A DNA stretch of 6,385 nt from NCBI GenBank assembly GCA_946479185.1, contig CAMLFF010000192.1:1-6385 (forward strand), written 5' to 3'. The notes below the pieces were generated by a model that did not search any database, was not told the origin of the DNA, and saw nothing but the letters and a program-made list of their open reading frames with translations. Positions 1 through 6,341 of the stretch are shown here, piece after piece (the stretch's first letter is position 1; each line of letters starts with the position of its first letter). The translations under genes were made by a program, and so were the position numbers. This stretch comes from an uncultured Sphingobium sp. GTDB taxonomy: Bacteria; Pseudomonadota; Alphaproteobacteria; Sphingomonadales; Sphingomonadaceae.

Positions 1-1
1 G

Positions 2-250
2 CATATGTTCAATCATCTGGAATATGACAGCGCGACGCTGGCCGATGAATATCGGCGTGATGGCGGGGTGCAACTGCCAGCCCATTATTTCCCCGGCGAT
101 GATCCGGCGGCGGCGCCCGAGAACAGGTGGCGCAGTCATGCCCATCTGTTGTTCGCCATCTGGATCAACGAGATTTATCAAACCACATCTTATGAGCTCG
201 GGCGCCAGACGCAGAGCGCGGCTGAACGGATCAGCTCAGGCGCGACTTGA
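2..250 (+). CDS. metA: Homoserine O-acyltransferase MetA, C-terminal fragment (5' end off the window)
   Basis: MetA transfers an acyl group (succinyl or acetyl) to the hydroxyl of homoserine, the first committed step from homoserine to methionine in the cytoplasm. Only about the last 83 residues are present. The reading frame is open from base 2, so the ATG at 5 is internal and not a start. The stretch FNHLEYDS carries the His and Glu that, by alignment with E. coli MetA (His235, Glu237), complete the catalytic Cys-His-Glu set. The Arg 14 residues after that His matches E. coli Arg249. [18 protein letters not shown] and WINEIYQTT are typical of the MetA C-terminus. The nucleophilic Cys and the residue that decides acetyl versus succinyl specificity lie upstream, outside the window. 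The linker between RRD and QLP looks a few residues shorter than in the homologues I recall. The last 20 bp overlap the 3' end of the convergent nspC gene. Confidence 0.93.
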   Translation, partial: HMFNHLEYDSATLADEYRRDGGVQLPAHYFPGDDPAAAPENRWRSHAHLLFAIWINEIYQTTSYELGRQTQSAAERISSGAT

Positions 251-1418
251 AGTCCTCATAGCCGAAGCTGCGGATTTCTTGCAGTTCGTCCGTCTCGCTG
301 TCCCACAGCCAGATGGAGGGCAGGGGCACGCCATTGAAGGTGTTGGTCTTCACCATCGAATAATGGGCCTGATCGAGGAAGGCGATGCGGCGACCCGGCT
401 CTGCGGGCACGGGGAGAGCATAATCGCCGATGATGTCGCCTGCGAGGCAAGATGGGCCGCCGAGGCGCACGACATCGCTGCCGCCCAGCTCGCCGAGCAT
501 GGCGGGGCGATAGGGTGCTTCGATCACGTCCGGCATGTGGCAAGTCGCGGAAATATCCGTGATGGCGATGGGCATGCCATTATCGAACACGTCGAGGATT
601 TCGCCGACCAATATGCCCGCATCTAGTGCGACGGCTTCGCCCGGCTCGAGATAGACCTCAAGCCCGGTATCGCGGCGTACCTGCTGGAGGAAGGCGACAA
701 GCTCATCGCGCTGATAATCGCTGCGGGTGATGTGATGCCCGCCGCCAAAGTTGAGCCAGCGCAATTGCCCGAAATATTGCTTCAGGCTTGGCTCGACAGC
801 AGCCCATGTGCGGCCGAGCGGGACGAAATCCTGCTCGCACAGGCTATGGAAATGAATGCCATCCACGCCTTCAAGATGCTCGGGCGTGAGCTGCGTGATG
901 GGGAAGCCAAGGCGGCTGTGGGGCTGGCAGGGATCATATTTCGCGACCTCGCCTTCCTGATGGAGCGGATTGATGCGAAGGCCGATATCGAAGCTGATGC
1001 CCTGCGCGCGCTGCGCCTCCAGGATCGGGCGGAAGCGCGCGATCTGGCCGGGGGAATTGAAGATCAGATGATCGGAGAGCGCGCAGATTTCCGGCAGGTC
1101 CGCTGCTTTATAGGCCGCGCAATAGGTGGCGACTTCGCCCTTTTCCTCGGGGCCGGTATACTCCTCCCGGCCAAGGCGCGCCTCATAGAGGCCGGAGGCG
1201 CAGACGCCATCGAGATAGGCCGAGACCATTGGCCCCAGCGACCACATGGAGAAGGCCTTGAGTGCGGCGAGCAATTTGATGCCGCCGCGATCGCGCACGT
1301 CCGCGAGGATGGCGAGATTGCGCCTTACGGCTGCAGCATCCACCACGAAGGCGGGTGAGGGCACGCGGTTGAGATCAAAGCGCGCGAAGGCACCGGGGTC
1401 GCCAGCACGGGTTTCCAT
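231..1418 (-). CDS. nspC: Carboxynorspermidine/carboxyspermidine decarboxylase NspC
   Basis: This 395-aa PLP enzyme of the alanine-racemase-like fold III class (DAP/ornithine decarboxylase relatives) decarboxylates carboxyspermidine or carboxynorspermidine to spermidine or norspermidine. It is the last step of the polyamine route that does not use decarboxylated S-adenosylmethionine. Visible motifs: the PLP lysine in ALKAFS (Lys54); HFHSLCE near 189-195; the glycine loop GGGHHIT (225-231) that holds the PLP phosphate; EPGEA (258-262); CHMPDV (293-298); and GGPSCLAGD (320-328), whose Cys324 is the expected catalytic cysteine from the partner subunit. Length is close to the roughly 380 aa usual for NspC. 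The ATG start is preceded by GGAG seven bases upstream (1426-1429). It lies 13 bp downstream of the lipoprotein gene and in the same operon as the dehydrogenase that makes its substrate. Whether the product is spermidine or norspermidine cannot be read from the sequence. The 3' end overlaps metA by 20 bp. Confidence 0.95.
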   Translation of the reverse strand: METRAGDPGAFARFDLNRVPSPAFVVDAAAVRRNLAILADVRDRGGIKLLAALKAFSMWSLGPMVSAYLDGVCASGLYEARLGREEYTGPEEKGEVATYCAAYKAADLPEICALSDHLIFNSPGQIARFRPILEAQRAQGISFDIGLRINPLHQEGEVAKYDPCQPHSRLGFPITQLTPEHLEGVDGIHFHSLCEQDFVPLGRTWAAVEPSLKQYFGQLRWLNFGGGHHITRSDYQRDELVAFLQQVRRDTGLEVYLEPGEAVALDAGILVGEILDVFDNGMPIAITDISATCHMPDVIEAPYRPAMLGELGGSDVVRLGGPSCLAGDIIGDYALPVPAEPGRRIAFLDQAHYSMVKTNTFNGVPLPSIWLWDSETDELQEIRSFGYEDFKSRLS

Positions 1419-1431
1419 CAGCGGGCTCCGA

Positions 1432-1794
1432 TCAATCTATGCACATGGTTCTGGCGACCTTGCCGCCTTCAAGCTCGGCAAAGCAGCCGAACAGCTTGTC
1501 GTCTGCCTGACAGCGGCCGGGCGATGCGGCGCCAGCGTCGGGCATTGGGCCATCATCGCGCGTGGCGAGGCAGCGGCCCTGACAATCCTTGTTGAATGCG
1601 CAGCTTTTGCCTGCATCGCCATAAGGATGCACACACATGACCGTACCGCGACGCCCGCGCGCCTGAAGCTGCCCGCCCTCACGTGCGCAGGCGGAAAGCT
1701 CCGGCGATGGCCTGCCATCGACAAGGCCGACCTGTGGCGCGCAGCTTGCCAGCAGCGCGAGGGCGGCGACCAGCAGGACGCGGGCGCGGATCAA
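1432..1794 (-). CDS. Small cysteine-rich lipoprotein of unknown function
   Basis: I do not recognise a named family. The 120-aa product begins with a basic residue pair, a hydrophobic stretch (about residues 6-16) and a lipobox LASC, with Cys18 as the predicted lipidation site, so it should be an envelope lipoprotein processed by signal peptidase II. The mature part has eight further cysteines (36, 54, 65, 71, 75, 95, 104, 118), an even number compatible with four disulfides. The core, SCAFNKDCQGRC, resembles small disulfide-rich modules with a C-x5-C-x3-C spacing. The start is a TTG whose bases overlap the TGA stop of the upstream dehydrogenase (TTGA, 4-bp overlap). No convincing Shine-Dalgarno precedes it, which suggests translation by coupling. 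It sits between the two enzymes of the polyamine pathway. A role in polyamine sensing or uptake is only a guess from position. The gene is well supported by signal peptide, lipobox and operon spacing; the function is unknown. Confidence 0.82.
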   Translation of the reverse strand: MIRARVLLVAALALLASCAPQVGLVDGRPSPELSACAREGGQLQARGRRGTVMCVHPYGDAGKSCAFNKDCQGRCLATRDDGPMPDAGAASPGRCQADDKLFGCFAELEGGKVARTMCID

Positions 1795-2999
1795 AACGCC
1801 AGCGGCTCAGGGAGTTCGGCAAGCTGCCAAGGCAGGCCATGCTTGTTCAGCATGTCCATGAATGGATCGGGATCGAGCTGCTCGATATTGAACACGCCTG
1901 CGCCTGCCCAAATGTCTTGCAGCACCATCGCCGCCCCGATCATCGCTGGAACGCCGGTGGTGTAGCTGACCGCCTGATTGCCGGTCTCGGCATAGGCCTC
2001 TTCATGATCGCAGATATTATAGACGTAGAGCGTCTTTTCCCTGCCATCCTTGCCAAGGCCCGTGGCGATGTCGCCAATATTTGTCTTGCCCTTGGTGGTA
2101 GCGCCAAGGCTTGCAGGCTCGGGCAGCACGGCCTTGAGGAACTGGAGCGGGATGATCTCCACGCCATTATAGATAACCGGATCGATCCGCGTCATGCCGA
2201 CATTCTGCAGCACTTCGAGATGCTTGAGATAGGCATCGCCAAAGGTCATCCAGAAGCGGATGCGCTTGATCTCGGGCAAGAATTTGGCGAGGCTTTCCAG
2301 CTCCTCATGATACATGAGGTACATATTTTTGGGGCCGACAGCCTCGAAGTCGAAGCTCTGCTTGTGGCTGAGCGGGGGAGTCGTGATCCACTCGCCATTC
2401 TCCCAGTGACGGACTGGGGCGGTGATCTCCCGGATGTTGATCTCCGGGTTGAAGTTGGTCGCGAAATGCTGGCCATGATCGCCGCCATTGCAATCGAGAA
2501 TGTCGAGCGTGTCGATGCGATCGAAATGGTGCTTTTTGAGCCATGTCGCGAACACCGAGGTGACGCCGGGATCAAAGCCTGAGCCGAGCAGCGCCATCAG
2601 GCCAGCCTGCTTGAAGCGCTCCTGATAGGCCCATTGCCAGCTATATTCGAAATGCGCGTCATCGCGCGGCTCATAATTCGCCGTGTCCATATAGTGCACG
2701 CCAGCAGCGAGGCAGGCGTCCATGATTGCAAGATCCTGATAGGGGAGCGCGAGGTTCACAACGAGCTTGGGCTGCACTTGCTTGATGAGCGCGGTCGTGG
2801 CTTCCACATCGTCAGCATCGATCGCATAGGTCGCGATGGTGACGCCGGTCCGTTCTTTGACGGATTGCGCAATTGCCTCACATTTGGAGACCGTGCGGCT
2901 TGCCAGAGCAATGTCGGTAAAGATGTCGGAGTTCATTGCCATTTTGTGAACGGCAACCGAACCAACGCCACCTGCGCCGATGACCAGGACCTTGCTCAT
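1791..2999 (-). CDS. Carboxy(nor)spermidine dehydrogenase (saccharopine dehydrogenase family)
   Basis: This 402-aa protein belongs to the saccharopine dehydrogenase-like family. With nspC two genes downstream, it is best read as carboxyspermidine/carboxynorspermidine dehydrogenase (synthase). This enzyme condenses aspartate beta-semialdehyde with putrescine or 1,3-diaminopropane and reduces the imine with NAD(P)H. The N-terminal Rossmann fold shows GAGGVG at residues 8-13, and the stretch KLVVNLALPYQDLAIMDACLAAGVHYMDTANYE is typical of the family's nucleotide domain. GSGFDPGVTSVFA and DCNGGDHG follow in the substrate domain. Saccharopine dehydrogenase proper (lysine metabolism) is the alternative, but pairing with a carboxyspermidine decarboxylase argues against it. 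The ATG start has GGAGA nine bases upstream (3009-3013 on the reverse strand). It is the first gene of a minus-strand operon, overlaps the lipoprotein gene by 4 bp, and diverges from the dehydratase across a 55-bp gap. Confidence 0.93.
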   Translation of the reverse strand: MSKVLVIGAGGVGSVAVHKMAMNSDIFTDIALASRTVSKCEAIAQSVKERTGVTIATYAIDADDVEATTALIKQVQPKLVVNLALPYQDLAIMDACLAAGVHYMDTANYEPRDDAHFEYSWQWAYQERFKQAGLMALLGSGFDPGVTSVFATWLKKHHFDRIDTLDILDCNGGDHGQHFATNFNPEINIREITAPVRHWENGEWITTPPLSHKQSFDFEAVGPKNMYLMYHEELESLAKFLPEIKRIRFWMTFGDAYLKHLEVLQNVGMTRIDPVIYNGVEIIPLQFLKAVLPEPASLGATTKGKTNIGDIATGLGKDGREKTLYVYNICDHEEAYAETGNQAVSYTTGVPAMIGAAMVLQDIWAGAGVFNIEQLDPDPFMDMLNKHGLPWQLAELPEPLAF

Positions 3000-3054
3000 C
3001 TGTTAAAGTCTCCATGAGAGCGAATCGAGAAGCGACTGCATATAAGGGGCGACT
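3000..3054. promoter_or_regulatory. Short divergent intergenic region between polyamine operon and dehydratase
   Basis: These 55 bp separate two divergent start codons, so they must hold, or lie beside, the promoters of both units. A GCGACTG heptamer occurs twice in direct orientation 17 bp apart (3032-3038 and 3049-3055). On the minus strand TATATG near 3039-3044, with TTGTTC about 16 bp further upstream inside the dehydratase gene, is a weak candidate -10/-35 pair for the polyamine operon. No good promoter hexamers are visible for the plus-strand gene. Promoter presence is inferred from gene layout; the exact elements are uncertain. Confidence 0.3.
3044..3049 (+). promoter_or_regulatory. 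Ribosome binding site fixing a GTG start
   Basis: AAGGGG lies five bases before the GTG at 3055. No ATG in this frame lies near enough to serve as the start without removing conserved N-terminal sequence, so this site supports GTG as the initiation codon of the dehydratase. Confidence 0.7.
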
Positions 3055-4035
3055 GTGACAGAACAAGAATTGCTGAAGCCGGGACGGGCACCATCGCACG
3101 AGGGCGTGCTGCGAGCGGCTGCGAAAATCGCGGATTTGCTGCCGATGACGCCGCTGCTTCCGCTGGAGATTGAGGGGCAGACAATCTGGTGCAAGGCGGA
3201 AATGCTCCAGCCTGTGGGCGCTTTCAAGATCCGCGGGGCCTGGCATCGGCTGAGTGATTTGGATGAGGCGCAGCGGGCGCGGGGCGTGATTGGGGTGTCG
3301 AGCGGCAACCATGCGCAGGGCGTTGCCTGGGCGGCGCGCAGGCTTGGGATTGCGGCGACGATTGTGATGCCGAGCAATGCGCCACAGGCAAAGCTCGCGG
3401 CGACGCGGGCTTTGGGAGCTCAGGTTGTGCTGTATGATCGGGCGACGCAGGACCGTGATGAGATTGCGGCGGGGCTCGTTGCGCAATCGGGCGGTACGCT
3501 GGTCCATGCTTATGGCGACCCTTGGGTGATCGAGGGGCAAGGCACGCTGGGCATCGAGGCATCTGTGCAGATGGAGCAGCGGATCGGGCGCAGGCCGGAC
3601 CGGTTCATTGCCTGCTGTGGCGGTGGCGGGCTGACGGCAGGGCTGGCGCTGGCTTGCCCCGAGGCAGAGATTTATATCGCAGAGCCGGAGGGCTGGGATG
3701 ATGTGCTGGCGTCGCTCGATGCGGGCGAGATCGAGGGCGTGCGGGACATGACTTACCCCACGGATTGCGATGCTTTGCAGACGCCGCGCACCTTCCCGAT
3801 TAATTTCGCGGTGCTGAAAGAGCGGGTGAGCGGTGGCGCTGCCGTGACTGCGGCCGAGGTGGCGGCGGCTATGCGTCTGGTGTTCGAGAAGCTGCATCTG
3901 GTGGTGGAGCCCGGCGGGGCGGCGGCGCTGGCGGCTGTTGTCGCGGGGAAGATCGAGGTCACGGACGCGACGGTGGTGACGCTTTCGGGCGGCAATGTCG
4001 ATCCGGCGACGTTCGTGCGGATGATCGGGGCCTAA
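3055..4035 (+). CDS. PLP-dependent threonine/serine dehydratase (fold type II)
   Basis: This 326-aa enzyme belongs to the tryptophan-synthase-beta-like (fold II) PLP family that includes catabolic threonine ammonia-lyase, serine racemase and 3-hydroxyaspartate dehydratase. The likely reaction is deamination of threonine to 2-oxobutanoate or serine to pyruvate. Motifs: GAFKIRGA with PLP Schiff-base Lys58; SSGNHAQG (82-89), which contacts the substrate carboxylate; PSNAPQAKLAATRALGA (106-122); GEGxG-like segment EGQGTLGIE (160-168); the phosphate-binding GGGGL (189-193); VVEPGGAAALAA; and SGGN (311-314), whose Ser faces the pyridine nitrogen. There is no C-terminal ACT regulatory domain, unlike biosynthetic IlvA of about 500 aa, so feedback control by isoleucine is not expected. 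It starts at GTG with AAGGGG five bases upstream. Exact substrate is not decidable here. It is probably transcribed alone, divergent from the polyamine operon, with the btaAB genes 97 bp downstream under their own control. Confidence 0.9.
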   Translation: MTEQELLKPGRAPSHEGVLRAAAKIADLLPMTPLLPLEIEGQTIWCKAEMLQPVGAFKIRGAWHRLSDLDEAQRARGVIGVSSGNHAQGVAWAARRLGIAATIVMPSNAPQAKLAATRALGAQVVLYDRATQDRDEIAAGLVAQSGGTLVHAYGDPWVIEGQGTLGIEASVQMEQRIGRRPDRFIACCGGGGLTAGLALACPEAEIYIAEPEGWDDVLASLDAGEIEGVRDMTYPTDCDALQTPRTFPINFAVLKERVSGGAAVTAAEVAAAMRLVFEKLHLVVEPGGAAALAAVVAGKIEVTDATVVTLSGGNVDPATFVRMIGA

Positions 4036-4047
4036 CCACCGCCGCAA

Positions 4048-4087
4048 GCGTCATCAAAGCGTCATCGCACGGTCATGTCCGCGACAT
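4048..4087 (+). promoter_or_regulatory. Probable Pho box (PhoB binding site) upstream of btaAB
   Basis: Heptamers recur at an exact 11-bp period: GCGTCAT at 4048, GCGTCAT at 4059, CGGTCAT at 4070 and a weaker GCGACAT at 4081. The known Pho box is built of 7-bp repeats close to CTGTCAT with 4-bp spacers, one helical turn apart, to which PhoB binds as tandem dimers. The first three units keep the GTCAT core (5, 5 and 6 of 7 matches); the first spacer is CAAA. The array ends 45 bp before the btaA start, a normal place for an activator site. In Rhizobiales and Rhodobacter, btaAB and betaine lipid synthesis respond to phosphate starvation, so the location makes biological sense. No strong -10 hexamer is visible after it. 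CATGTC-CGC-GACATG (4074-4088) is an inverted repeat overlapping its end. Confidence 0.75.
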
Positions 4088-4132
4088 GCGTTCCGCCTAG
4101 CGCCCTCTCCAAACAGGGAGCTGAGCAGCGAC

Positions 4133-5338
4133 ATGCAGCATGTGATCGACCGTGCCGTGGTGAACCATGAAGTGACGAGCAAGGAGGGCCTGCTGGAGCG
4201 GGCCTTCGCTTTTGCGTTTCGTGGGCTTGTCTATGCGCAGATCTGGGAAGATCCGGTGGTGGACATGGAGGCGCTGGCGATCACGCCGGATTGCCATGTC
4301 GTGACCATCGCGAGTGGCGGCTGCAATGTGCTCTCCTATCTGACCGCCAATCCGGCGAAGATTACGGCGGTGGACCTCAATACGGCGCATGTGGCGCTCA
4401 ACCGGCTGAAGCAGGTCGCGGTGCAGAGCCTGCCCGACCATGCGCATTTCCGGAGGTTTTTTGGTGAGGCAGACAGCGCAGCCAATGTCGGTGCCTATCA
4501 CAGCTACATCCGCCCCCAGCTTGACGATGTGTCACGCCGCTATTGGGAAGGGCGCGATCTCGTCGGGCGGCGGCGGATCGGCATGTTCCGCTCGGGCGCT
4601 TATCGTCGCGGGCTGCTGGGCGGTTTCATCGGCGCGGCGCATCTGGTGGCGCGGCTCTACAAGATCGATCCGCGCGCCTTGCTGGAAGCGCGGAACATGG
4701 ATGAACAGCGGCAGATTTTTGAGGAGCGGTTGGCGCCCGTGTTCGACAAGGCCTTTGTGCGCTGGCTGACGGATCAGCCGGCCTCGCTCTTTGGCCTCGG
4801 CATTCCGCCTGCCCAATATGATGTGCTGGCGGGCAATGAGAAGATGGCGAGCGTGCTGCGCAAGCGGCTTGAGCGGCTGGCGTGCGACTATGACCTTAAG
4901 TCCAATTACTTCGCCTGGCAGGCATTTGGCCGTGGCTATGGCCGCCATGCCGATGCGCCGGTGCCGCCCTATCTGGAAGCGGCGCATTATGAGGCGGTGC
5001 GCGATCGTGCCGAGCGGGTGGACGTTAATCATGCGAACATGACCGACTGGCTCTCGCGCCAGCCTGAGGCCAGCGTTGACCGTTATGTGCTGCTGGATGC
5101 GCAGGATTGGATGAGTGACGGGCAATTGCTGGCGCTCTGGTTTGAGATTAGCCGCACGGCCAAGCCAGGTGCGCGGGTGCTGTTCCGCACGGCGGCAGAG
5201 GCGACCTTGTTGCCGGGGCGCTTGCGCGAGGATTTGCTTGGGCTCTGGGACTATCGCGCGGAGGATTCGTTGCGCTTCACGCAGGACGATCGCTCATCAA
5301 TTTATGGGGGCGTGCACCTCTACGTGTTGAAGGACTGA
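4133..5338 (+). CDS. btaA: BtaA, S-adenosylmethionine:diacylglycerol 3-amino-3-carboxypropyltransferase
   Basis: BtaA (DUF3419 family) moves the 3-amino-3-carboxypropyl group of S-adenosylmethionine onto diacylglycerol, giving diacylglycerylhomoserine and methylthioadenosine. This is the first step to the betaine lipid DGTS, at the inner membrane. The 401-aa length is normal for the family. Signature features: LVYAQIWEDPVVDMEAL (32-48), the glycine-rich SAM-binding strand-loop IASGGCNVLSYL (59-70), AVDLN with acidic Asp81 (79-83) followed by NRLK, and a C-terminal Rossmann half with VLLDAQDWM and GARVLFRTA. The ATG is preceded by GGGAG (4116-4120) at a rather long 12-base spacing. The start fits the expected short N-terminus before the YAQIWEDP block. 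It is followed after 2 bp by btaB, clearly one operon, and preceded by a Pho box, so induction on phosphate limitation is likely. Confidence 0.95.
   Translation: MQHVIDRAVVNHEVTSKEGLLERAFAFAFRGLVYAQIWEDPVVDMEALAITPDCHVVTIASGGCNVLSYLTANPAKITAVDLNTAHVALNRLKQVAVQSLPDHAHFRRFFGEADSAANVGAYHSYIRPQLDDVSRRYWEGRDLVGRRRIGMFRSGAYRRGLLGGFIGAAHLVARLYKIDPRALLEARNMDEQRQIFEERLAPVFDKAFVRWLTDQPASLFGLGIPPAQYDVLAGNEKMASVLRKRLERLACDYDLKSNYFAWQAFGRGYGRHADAPVPPYLEAAHYEAVRDRAERVDVNHANMTDWLSRQPEASVDRYVLLDAQDWMSDGQLLALWFEISRTAKPGARVLFRTAAEATLLPGRLREDLLGLWDYRAEDSLRFTQDDRSSIYGGVHLYVLKD
5330..5334 (+). promoter_or_regulatory. Ribosome binding site of btaB inside the end of btaA
   Basis: AAGGA lies in the last codons of btaA, six bases before the btaB ATG. 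A second purine run, GAGG, abuts the ATG and is too close to act. The arrangement implies coupled translation of the two lipid enzymes. Confidence 0.6.
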
Positions 5339-5340
5339 GG

Positions 5341-6003
5341 ATGGCGAGCGTGGATAGGGCAAGTACGGCCCATGCGCAGGCGATGGACGCGCAGTATGGC
5401 TGGCAGCGCCATATTTATGATCTGACACGGAAATATTATCTGCTGGGGCGTGATCGATTGATTGACGCGCTGGCGGTACCGCCCGGTGGATCCGTGCTGG
5501 AGATTGGTGCGGGCACGGGGCGCAATCTGGCACTGGTGGCGCGGCGCTATCCGCAGGCGCGGCTATTCGGCCTGGATATCTCGGCGGAAATGCTCAAATC
5601 GGCGCGGGCGACGCTCGCGCAGGCGGGCGCCATCGAGCGGACCTGTCTGGCGCGAGCCGATGCGCGCGACTTCGATCCGCAGCGGCACTTTGGCGAAGCG
5701 GATTTCGACCGGGTGTTCATCAGCTACTCGCTCTCGATGATTCCCGATTGGGAGCAGGCGCTGACGCAGGCGCTCAGCGTCGTGAGGCCCGGTGGATCGC
5801 TCCATATTGTCGATTTTGGTCAGCAAGAGCATTTGCCGCGCTGGTTTCGGGCGGGACTGAAGGCTTGGCTCGCGAAATTCCACGTCACCCCGCGCGCCGA
5901 GCTTTTCGATGCGGCGCGGCGTGTTGCGCTGGCCAATGGCGCGGGATTGCAAGTTCAGCCGCTCTATCGCGGCTATGCATGGGACGTTCGCATCGACCGA
6001 TAA
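5341..6003 (+). CDS. btaB: BtaB, diacylglycerylhomoserine N-methyltransferase
   Basis: BtaB is a class I S-adenosylmethionine methyltransferase that adds three methyl groups to the amino group of diacylglycerylhomoserine to make diacylglyceryl-N,N,N-trimethylhomoserine (DGTS). At 220 aa it is near the usual bacterial BtaB length of a little over 200. The N-terminal block RHIYDLTRKYYLLGRD (23-38) is typical of BtaB. Motif I VLEIGAGTGRN (52-62) binds the methyl donor, LFGLDIS (75-81) supplies the acidic ribose-binding Asp79, and a VRPGGSLHIVDFG strand-turn follows in the second half. It starts 2 bp after btaA stops. An internal ATG at residue 15 is a possible alternative start that would still keep the conserved block. 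Its stop lies 6 bp from that of the convergent recQ gene, leaving little room for a terminator. Confidence 0.94.
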   Translation: MASVDRASTAHAQAMDAQYGWQRHIYDLTRKYYLLGRDRLIDALAVPPGGSVLEIGAGTGRNLALVARRYPQARLFGLDISAEMLKSARATLAQAGAIERTCLARADARDFDPQRHFGEADFDRVFISYSLSMIPDWEQALTQALSVVRPGGSLHIVDFGQQEHLPRWFRAGLKAWLAKFHVTPRAELFDAARRVALANGAGLQVQPLYRGYAWDVRIDR

Positions 6004-6009
6004 GCGCGA

Positions 6010-6341
6010 TCAGACGAATTGGCGGATCGCTGCCAGAAAGGCCTCGCCATAAGCCTCCAACTTGCGCTCACCGACGCCGCTGACCAGCGCCATATCCCGC
6101 AGCGATTTAGGCCGGATGCGCGCCATATCGTGCAGGCTGCTATCGTGGAAGATGACATAGGGGGGCACGCCCGCTTCCTTGGCGAGATCGCGGCGGCAGG
6201 CGCGCAGTGCCTCGAACAAGGGATCGTCCGTGGCATTCGACGCATAGGCCTTTTTGCCGCGACGCTGTCGGGCGGGCGGCAGAACGAGGTGAACGGCCTG
6301 CTCCAGCTTCAGAAATGCGCGGGCGCCGGGGCCGAGCATCA
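6010..6341 (-). CDS. recQ: ATP-dependent DNA helicase RecQ, C-terminal HRDC fragment (5' part missing)
   Basis: Only about the last 110 residues of this minus-strand gene are present; the helicase core, zinc site and most of the RQC domain lie beyond the contig end. The fragment begins with an RQC-end/linker segment, LGPGARAFLKLEQ, then a basic linker RQRRGKKA. It then carries an HRDC domain (about fragment residues 41-109) with DPLFEALRACRRDLAKE, VPPYVIFHDSSLHDMA and the helix-hairpin-like GVGERKLEAYG. HRDC domains help RecQ helicases bind structured DNA during recombination repair. The YVIFHDSSLHDMA pattern is characteristic of RecQ rather than ribonuclease D. The true reading frame continues upstream; the apparent TTG start near 6342 lies at the adapter junction and is not real. 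Confidence 0.9.

Noticed and set aside
24..626. Plus-strand open frame spanning the end of metA and nspC
   Set aside because: It runs in a different frame from metA and antisense to nspC; no conserved features.
1683..2582. Plus-strand open frame (299 codons) opposite the dehydrogenase
   Set aside because: No recognisable domain, antisense to a strongly conserved enzyme, and no ribosome binding site. It is a mirror of the real codon pattern.
2878..4047. Long minus-strand open frame (389 codons) opposite the dehydratase
   Set aside because: It is rich in Arg, His and Pro, shows no family motifs, overlaps the start of the dehydrogenase in another frame, and lies antisense to a gene with clear PLP motifs. 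It is a high-GC shadow frame.
4074..4088. Inverted repeat CATGTC-CGC-GACATG as a separate operator
   Set aside because: Its arms coincide with the third and fourth Pho box units, so it may be a by-product of the repeat pattern; not enough to call an independent regulator site.
4532..5125. Minus-strand open frame (197 codons) within btaA
   Set aside because: Basic, low-complexity composition without motifs; antisense to a well supported gene.
5990..6030. Possible bidirectional terminator between btaB and recQ
   Set aside because: Only short, weak complementarity (ATCG/CGAT type) is visible, with no stable GC-rich stem and no T-run; the gap between stops is 6 bp.
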